The notes beneath the pieces were generated by a model that saw nothing but the letters and a program-made list of their open reading frames with translations, did no database searches and was not told where the DNA came from. A stretch of 64,000 bases of DNA. Source: Rhodospirillales bacterium. GTDB lineage: Bacteria > Pseudomonadota > Alphaproteobacteria > Rhodospirillales > Defluviicoccaceae. Each line of letters opens with the position of its first letter. Within the stretch, counting starts at the first letter, position 1. Positions 58,531-64,000 of the stretch are shown piece by piece. The stretch lies in assembly GCA_007695045.1 (NCBI GenBank), contig REEP01000056.1, forward strand, positions 1-64,000, read 5' to 3'. The position numbers and the translations under genes are program-made.

Positions 58531-59966
58531 AACCGGCGGGACGACCCGCCCGCCCGCCAATCGGCCGGTGCCGCACCCTCGCGCCTGACCGCGATCCGGC
58601 TGCGCTCGATCCGCTCGACCGCGACCGCTTCGCCCGGGCGATGGCTGGTCTTGGTCCGTTCGAGCCTCGGCCGGCCGTCGCCGTCGCCGTGTCCGGTGGG
58701 GCGGACAGTCTGGCGCTGACCCTGCTTGCCGCAGACTGGATCGAAGCCGAGGGTGGCACCCTGATCGCCCTCACCGTCGATCACCGGCTTCGCGCCGACT
58801 CTGGGGCAGAAGCGGTTCAGGTCGGCCGATGGCTCGCAAGCCGCGGCATCACCCATCGCATCCTGCCATGGACCGGCGCCAAACCGGCCAGCGGCGTGCA
58901 GGCAGCCGCCCGAAACGCCCGCTACGATCTGCTGGGCCGATACTGCCGGGAGCATGGCATCCTGCATGTGCTGCTGGGGCATCATCGCCGCGACCAAGCG
59001 GAAACGGTGTTGCTGCGCCGGGCGGCAGGCAGCGGCCCGATCGGGCTGGCCGGCATGGCCGGCGTCGTCGAGGCACCATCCTGCCGCTTCCTTCGGCCCC
59101 TGCTGGACGTGCCCCCGGAACAATTGCGCGCTTTTCTGCGCATGCACGGTCAGCCATGGCTCGACGATCCCGCCAACCGGGATCCGCGATTCGCCCGCAC
59201 CGCCCTGCGTGATCCGACGCGCCCGGGGCGACCGGTGGCCGAGGCGGCCGTGCTCCGGTACGCCGCCCGGCAAAAGCGCAGGCGCGAAGCGCTGGAACGG
59301 GCGGCGAGCCAGCTGGTGGCGACGGCCGTGGCGGTGCATCCGGCCGGATTCGCCTGGGTGGACCCGGCCGCCCTGGCCGGATCCGATCCATGCGTCGCCG
59401 CGACGGCCCTTGGCTCGATTGTCGCCTGTATCGGCGGCGGCCGGCATGCGCCGGCCGCGAGCAAGCTGCAGCGGCTCCTGGCGGCGGTGACCGCAGAGCC
59501 CTTAAGGCTGAGCCGGACGCTGGGATGCTGCCGCCTGGCCACGATGCATGGGTCGATCCTGGTCTATCGGGAAAGCCGCAACGTGCCGGCACCCGTTCCC
59601 GTGCCGGCTGAGGGCGCGATTCGATGGGACAATCGCTTCCACATCGTCCTGTCCGGGGCTTTCCGGCCGGAGAACCCCGACCCGCCCCGGCTTGGCGCCT
59701 TGGGCATCGACGCCGCCCGGGCCTTGGCCGCACACATCGGACCCGCTGCCCCGCACCGACCCGATGGCATCCCGCCGGCGGTGTGGCCGACACTGCCGGC
59801 GCTGTTCGATGCCGATGGCCTCATCGCCGTTCCGCACCTGGGGTTCCGGCGCGATGGTGTCGGACCCGGAAGCGCTCGGATCAACCGTATCGCATTCCGC
59901 CCGTACACCCCTGCAGGCGGCGTCGGCGGCTTCCTTGCTTATGGGCATTCGCCTATTATGTCTTGA
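58521..59966 (+). CDS. tilS: tRNA(Ile)-lysidine synthetase
   Basis: This encodes 481 residues from a GTG overlapping cpoB. The N-type ATP pyrophosphatase P-loop is [19 protein letters not shown], followed by [44 protein letters not shown] and [10 protein letters not shown]. The C-terminal third is less conserved. It attaches lysine to C34 of tRNA-Ile2, such as the CAU tRNA at 13.7 kb, so that AUA is read as Ile. tilS next to ftsH is the usual order. Confidence 0.95.
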   Translation: MSLKPAGRPARPPIGRCRTLAPDRDPAALDPLDRDRFARAMAGLGPFEPRPAVAVAVSGGADSLALTLLAADWIEAEGGTLIALTVDHRLRADSGAEAVQVGRWLASRGITHRILPWTGAKPASGVQAAARNARYDLLGRYCREHGILHVLLGHHRRDQAETVLLRRAAGSGPIGLAGMAGVVEAPSCRFLRPLLDVPPEQLRAFLRMHGQPWLDDPANRDPRFARTALRDPTRPGRPVAEAAVLRYAARQKRRREALERAASQLVATAVAVHPAGFAWVDPAALAGSDPCVAATALGSIVACIGGGRHAPAASKLQRLLAAVTAEPLRLSRTLGCCRLATMHGSILVYRESRNVPAPVPVPAEGAIRWDNRFHIVLSGAFRPENPDPPRLGALGIDAARALAAHIGPAAPHRPDGIPPAVWPTLPALFDADGLIAVPHLGFRRDGVGPGSARINRIAFRPYTPAGGVGGFLAYGHSPIMS

Positions 59967-60043
59967 AGGGTGATTCCGGCGCCATCGTGACTGCAGGGCC
60001 CATGTCCTGCCGCTGGCGTCACGGCGAACAAAGGGTCGATGGG

Positions 60044-61987
60044 TTGAACCTCAGCAAGAATCTCATTCTTTGGGTCTTCATCGCTCTCGCGGTGCTGTTT
60101 CTGTTCAACATGTTCCAGAATACAGCACCGCGCGGCACGCAGGAGCCGCTGGCCTATTCCGAGTTCCTGACCCAGGTGCAGAGCGGTGACGTGCGGGAGG
60201 TGACGATCAAGGGGAACGAGATCACCGGCCGGTTCCGCGATGGCCGTCCCCTTCAGACCTATGCGCCCGAGGACCCCAACCTCATCCCCAAGCTGCAGGA
60301 ACACGGCGTGCGCATCACCGCTGAGGTATCCGGTAGCGGGACTCCGGGGCTGTGGGGTGTCCTGATCTCCTGGTTCCCGATGCTGCTGCTGATCGCCGTC
60401 TGGATCTTCTTCATGCGCCAGATGCAGGCGGGTGGCGGCAAGGCCATGGGCTTCGGCAAGTCCAAGGCGCGCCTGCTGACGGAACGCAGTGGCCGGGTGA
60501 CGTTCGACGAGGTAGCCGGCATCGACGAGGCCAAGCAGGAACTGGAGGAGATCGTCGATTTCCTGAAGGACCCGCAGCGCTTCCAGCGGCTGGGCGGGCA
60601 GATTCCCAAGGGCTGTCTTCTGGTGGGGCCGCCCGGCACCGGCAAGACCCTGCTCGCCCGCGCCATCGCGGGCGAAGCCAACGTGCCGTTTTTCACCATC
60701 TCCGGATCCGACTTCGTGGAGATGTTCGTCGGCGTGGGCGCGAGCCGGGTGCGCGACATGTTCGAGCAGGCCAAAAAGAATGCCCCCTGCATCGTGTTCA
60801 TCGATGAGATTGATGCCGTCGGCCGCCATCGTGGGGCCGGGCTGGGCGGCGGCAACGATGAGCGCGAACAGACCCTCAACCAGCTGCTGGTGGAGATGGA
60901 CGGGTTCGAGGCCAACGAGGGCGTGATCCTGATCGCCGCCACCAACCGTCCGGACGTCCTCGACCCGGCGCTGCTGCGCCCGGGCCGGTTCGACCGCCAG
61001 GTGGTGGTGCCGAACCCGGACGTGCTGGGCCGCGAGCAGATCCTGAAGGTCCACATGAAGAAAGTGCCGCTGGCGCCGGACGTGAAGCCGCGGGTGATTG
61101 CTCGCGGCACGCCCGGCTTCTCCGGCGCCGATCTGGCCAACTTGGTCAACGAGGCCGCCCTGGTGGCGGCGCGAGTGGGCCGGCGCATGGTGGCCATGGC
61201 CGATTTCGAGGCGGCCAAGGACAAGGTGATGATGGGCTCCGAGCGTCGGTCCATGGTGATGACCGAGGACGAGAAGCGACTCACCGCCTACCACGAGGCC
61301 GGGCATGCCCTGGTGGGCTTGCACGTGCCGAAGCACGATCCGCTGCACAAGGTGACGATCATCCCCCGCGGCCGGGCCCTTGGCCTGACCATGAGCCTGC
61401 CGGAACGGGATCGCTACAGCTACTCCCGGCAGGAACTGGAATCGAAGCTTGCGGTGATGTTCGGGGGGCGCATCGCCGAACAATTGGTGTTCGGTGACGA
61501 CAACGTGACCACCGGTGCCGGCAACGACATCAAGCAGGCCACGGACATGGCGCGGCGCATGGTGACCGAGTTCGGCTTCAGCGACCGCCTCGGCCCGCTC
61601 CGCTATACCGACAACCAGGAGGAGATTTTCCTCGGCCACTCGGTAACCCAGCAGAAGCACGTTTCGGATGCGACCGCACGCCTGATCGATCAGGAAGTGC
61701 GGCGTCTCGTGGACGACGCGGAAAAGCGCGCCCATCAGATCCTGTCGGAGCATCGCGACGATCTGGACAAGCTTGCCAACGGCCTGCTGGAGTTCGAAAC
61801 GCTGTCGGGCGACGAGGTTGCAGCCCTGTTGCGCGGGGAAGGCATCGTCCGCCCGGAACCGACCGAAGAGCCGCCGCCGTCGCGACGCAAGGAGCCCAGG
61901 CGGCGCGCATCCGTGCCCAGCAGCGGTGGCCGGTCCGGGCAGTCCTCCGATCACGGGCTCGGTGCCGAGCCGCAGCCCGGCACCTGA
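60044..61987 (+). CDS. ftsH: ATP-dependent zinc metalloprotease FtsH
   Basis: This encodes 647 residues from a TTG, with AAAGGG 8 nt upstream, giving the family opening [11 protein letters not shown]; the open frame continues upstream but overlaps tilS out of frame. Two membrane helices (about 6-25 and 102-122) flank a periplasmic domain. The AAA domain has [14 protein letters not shown] and [14 protein letters not shown], and the protease has HEAGH as zinc motif. It degrades membrane and regulatory proteins. The last 45 residues are a variable Arg/Ser-rich tail. Confidence 0.97.
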   Translation: MNLSKNLILWVFIALAVLFLFNMFQNTAPRGTQEPLAYSEFLTQVQSGDVREVTIKGNEITGRFRDGRPLQTYAPEDPNLIPKLQEHGVRITAEVSGSGTPGLWGVLISWFPMLLLIAVWIFFMRQMQAGGGKAMGFGKSKARLLTERSGRVTFDEVAGIDEAKQELEEIVDFLKDPQRFQRLGGQIPKGCLLVGPPGTGKTLLARAIAGEANVPFFTISGSDFVEMFVGVGASRVRDMFEQAKKNAPCIVFIDEIDAVGRHRGAGLGGGNDEREQTLNQLLVEMDGFEANEGVILIAATNRPDVLDPALLRPGRFDRQVVVPNPDVLGREQILKVHMKKVPLAPDVKPRVIARGTPGFSGADLANLVNEAALVAARVGRRMVAMADFEAAKDKVMMGSERRSMVMTEDEKRLTAYHEAGHALVGLHVPKHDPLHKVTIIPRGRALGLTMSLPERDRYSYSRQELESKLAVMFGGRIAEQLVFGDDNVTTGAGNDIKQATDMARRMVTEFGFSDRLGPLRYTDNQEEIFLGHSVTQQKHVSDATARLIDQEVRRLVDDAEKRAHQILSEHRDDLDKLANGLLEFETLSGDEVAALLRGEGIVRPEPTEEPPPSRRKEPRRRASVPSSGGRSGQSSDHGLGAEPQPGT

Positions 61988-62027
61988 TCCGCCCGACCCG
62001 GAGCTGCGGCGGCTGGTGGAGGCACGC

Positions 62028-62900
62028 GTGTCCAGCGGGGACGACGGGCGCTCAGACGAGGCAGCCCCCCATCATCGGTGCTTTGCTGGCCTTTCGCTCG
62101 CGGTGCCGCGCATCATGGGGGTGGTCAACGTTACGCCCGACAGTTTTTCCGACGGCGGCGAGGCTCTGAACCCGGCCGCGGCGATCGCGCGCGGCTTCGC
62201 GCTGGCGGAACAGGGGGCGGACATCGTCGATGTGGGCGGCGAATCCACCCGTCCCGGCGCCGCCCCGGTGCCCGAAGACGTGGAACTGTCCCGCGTGGTG
62301 CCGGTGATCCACAAACTCTCCAGGGCCGGTATCCGGGTCTCGGTGGACACGCGCCATGCGAGCGTGATGGCCGCCGCCCTGGACGCGGGCGCGGTTGTCG
62401 TCAACGATGTCACCGCACTCACGGGGGATGCCCGAGCTTTGCCGTTGGTGGCCGGAAGCGCCGCCTCGGTGGTCCTGATGCACATGCAGGGGGATCCCGG
62501 TACCATGCAGCGGGCCCCACGCTACGACGATGTGGTCGCAGACGTTCGCCGCTGGCTGCAACGACGGGTGGACGCGTGCACGGCGGCGGGCATCCCGCCG
62601 AGCCGAATCGCGGTGGATCCCGGCATCGGGTTCGGCAAAACCGTCGATCACAATGTGTGGCTGCTGGCCGGGCTGCCGGCCCTCCGGGAACTCGGCTGCG
62701 CCGTGGTCATCGGGGTGTCCCGCAAGAGTTTCATCGCCCGGCTGAGCCGGGGCGAGCCGGTGAAGCAACGGTTGGGGGGATCGCTGGCGGCGGCGTTGTG
62801 GGCCATCGGCCACGGTGCCGACATCATCCGTGTTCATGACGTTAATGTCACACGCCAAGCCCTTGCGGTCTGGCACGCAATCGCGGATAAAGCGCGTTGA
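62028..62900 (+). CDS. folP: Dihydropteroate synthase
   Basis: This encodes 290 residues from a GTG 5 nt after GGAGG. The TIM-barrel shows PRIMGVVNVTPDSFSDGG, DIVDVGGESTRPGAAPV, VLMHMQGDPGTMQ, VDPGIGFGKTVDHN and GVSRKSFIARL. It condenses DHPP with p-aminobenzoate in folate synthesis and is the sulfonamide target. It lies between ftsH and glmM as in many proteobacteria. Confidence 0.96.
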   Translation: MSSGDDGRSDEAAPHHRCFAGLSLAVPRIMGVVNVTPDSFSDGGEALNPAAAIARGFALAEQGADIVDVGGESTRPGAAPVPEDVELSRVVPVIHKLSRAGIRVSVDTRHASVMAAALDAGAVVVNDVTALTGDARALPLVAGSAASVVLMHMQGDPGTMQRAPRYDDVVADVRRWLQRRVDACTAAGIPPSRIAVDPGIGFGKTVDHNVWLLAGLPALRELGCAVVIGVSRKSFIARLSRGEPVKQRLGGSLAAALWAIGHGADIIRVHDVNVTRQALAVWHAIADKAR

Positions 62901-63058
62901 GAGTGCGGGGCGTTGATCAGGGGCTTGATCAGGCTGCCATTGTCCCGCCTCGATGGTGGGCGAGGCATCGCCGGTCGCGCCGGGCGGTCCTGAAAACGCT
63001 TTCGTAAGCGACCACTCGTCATAATGTTGCCGGATCCATTTCAGACAATAGTAGGGCT

Positions 63059-64000
63059 ATGAGCAGACGTCTTTTCGGAACCGACGGCATTCGCGGCACG
63101 GCCAACCGCGAACCGATGACCGCCGAGACGGCCCTCAAGGTGGGCATGGCGGCCGGCTTGCATTTTCGCCGGGGGAATCATCGCCACCGCGTGCTGATCG
63201 GCAAGGACACACGCCTGTCCGGCTATATGCTGGAGCCGGCGCTGACCGCCGGCTTCGTCTCCATGGGGATGGACGTGATCCTGGTCGGCCCACTGCCGAC
63301 CCCGGCGGTAGCGATGCTGACCCGGTCGATGCGCTGTGACCTCGGGGTGATGCTGTCCGCATCCCACAACCCTTTCGAGGACAACGGGATCAAGCTGTTC
63401 GGACCGGACGGCTTCAAGCTGTCCGACGCGGTCGAGGAAGCGATCGAGGACCATATCGAGAATGGCATCCGCGGCCATCTGGTACCGCCCGGCGAACTCG
63501 GCCGGGCCCGCCGTCTGGAAGACGTGCGCGGACGCTACATCGAATTCGTCAAGGCCACGTTTCCCAAGGGATTGACCCTTTCCGGCCTGCGCGTGGTGGT
63601 CGACTGTTCCAATGGTGCCGCCTACCGCGTGGCGCCGGAAATTCTGTGGGAACTGGGCGCCGAAGTGATCGCGCTGGGCGATGAGCCTGACGGCTACAAC
63701 ATCAATCGGGAATGCGGCTCCACCTCGCCCAAGGAAATGTGCCGCAAGGTTGTGGAGTACCGTGCCGATTTCGGGATCGCTTTGGACGGGGACGCCGACC
63801 GCGTGCTGATCGCGGACGAGCATGGCACCCTGGTGGACGGCGATCAGTTGATGGGGGTGATCGCGGAGCATTGGGCCGGCACCGGCCGGCTCACGGGCGG
63901 CGGCATCGTCGCCACGGTCATGTCCAACATCGGTCTTGAGCGGTTCCTGCGCCGGCGGGGTCTGACGCTGGTCCGCTCGCAGGTGGGTGACCGTTACGTC
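63059..64000 (+). CDS. glmM: Phosphoglucosamine mutase (partial, cut by window end)
   Basis: 314 codons are visible from the ATG after AGTAGGG. The opening is [20 protein letters not shown]. The phosphoserine loop is [18 protein letters not shown], and the metal loop is [13 protein letters not shown]. The enzyme converts glucosamine 6-phosphate to the 1-phosphate for UDP-GlcNAc. The C-terminal domain lies past the window. 158 nt upstream have no other feature. Confidence 0.97.
   Translation, partial: MSRRLFGTDGIRGTANREPMTAETALKVGMAAGLHFRRGNHRHRVLIGKDTRLSGYMLEPALTAGFVSMGMDVILVGPLPTPAVAMLTRSMRCDLGVMLSASHNPFEDNGIKLFGPDGFKLSDAVEEAIEDHIENGIRGHLVPPGELGRARRLEDVRGRYIEFVKATFPKGLTLSGLRVVVDCSNGAAYRVAPEILWELGAEVIALGDEPDGYNINRECGSTSPKEMCRKVVEYRADFGIALDGDADRVLIADEHGTLVDGDQLMGVIAEHWAGTGRLTGGGIVATVMSNIGLERFLRRRGLTLVRSQVGDRYV

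Noticed and set aside
59624-60043. Long N-terminal extension of FtsH
   Set aside because: Extension overlaps tilS in another frame and lacks conserved sequence; the TTG at 60044 gives the normal FtsH opening with a ribosome site.

Overview
The window is a GC-rich bacterial chromosome segment with dense, mostly housekeeping gene content. Gene order and families point to an alphaproteobacterium, probably of the Rhodospirillales type. The supporting features are rpoD-dnaG beside tRNA-Ile2(CAU), glyQ-glyS-ppdK behind sohB/trmN6, DUF4164-zapA-6S RNA-fthC, the ruvCAB-ybgC-tolQRAB-pal-cpoB-tilS-ftsH-folP-glmM run, a GTTC-N7-GTTC type LexA box and typical alphaproteobacterial MtaB and TolA. There is no sign of plasmid, prophage, IS element or CRISPR array.

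Left edge (1-5.9 kb) is the most accessory part. It holds a truncated ParD-like antitoxin, a two-gene caspase-FGE/EACC1-like predicted conflict system, a solitary MT-A70 adenine methyltransferase, a CobB-type sirtuin, a low-molecular-weight tyrosine phosphatase, a HAD phosphatase and a 62-residue unknown protein whose promoter overlaps a clear SOS box. From 5.9 to 10.7 kb lie dapF, mtaB, ftsY and a membrane-bound class III nucleotide cyclase. From 11.2 to 13.7 kb lie a Tat-exported sulfide:quinone-oxidoreductase-like flavoprotein, a small membrane protein and a convergent TVP38-family protein. Next come tRNA-Ile2, rpoD, dnaG, a divergent AT-richer membrane protein with a C-terminal cysteine motif, carA, a large MscS-type channel, two cell-wall proteins (L,D-transpeptidase and DUF882) and queA.

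From 27 to 36 kb a long minus-strand group runs DUF2007, trmN6, S49 protease, zinc-ribbon protein, glyQ, glyS and ppdK. A polyprenyl diphosphate synthase gene and tRNA-Pro(CGG) face the other way. From 37 to 43 kb lie a repeat-bearing unknown protein, a tandem Usp protein, dodecin, a HAD phosphatase overlapping a CDP-alcohol phosphatidyltransferase, a ChaC-like enzyme and a cytochrome c lipoprotein. From 43.6 to 47 kb is a carbon/thiamine group (gap, an unknown protein, class I fba, thiE) in which pgk and tkt are not seen. From 47 kb to the end, plus-strand genes cover cell division, 6S RNA, folate, Holliday-junction processing, the Tol-Pal envelope machine, tRNA lysidine synthesis, FtsH, folate synthesis and GlmM (cut by the window end).

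Two window-wide themes stand out. TilS encoded at 58.5 kb is the enzyme needed to decode with the tRNA-Ile2 at 13.7 kb. There are also at least twelve short tandem duplications (9-18 nt units). Those inside genes all have units divisible by three, while intergenic ones also use 13- and 14-nt units.
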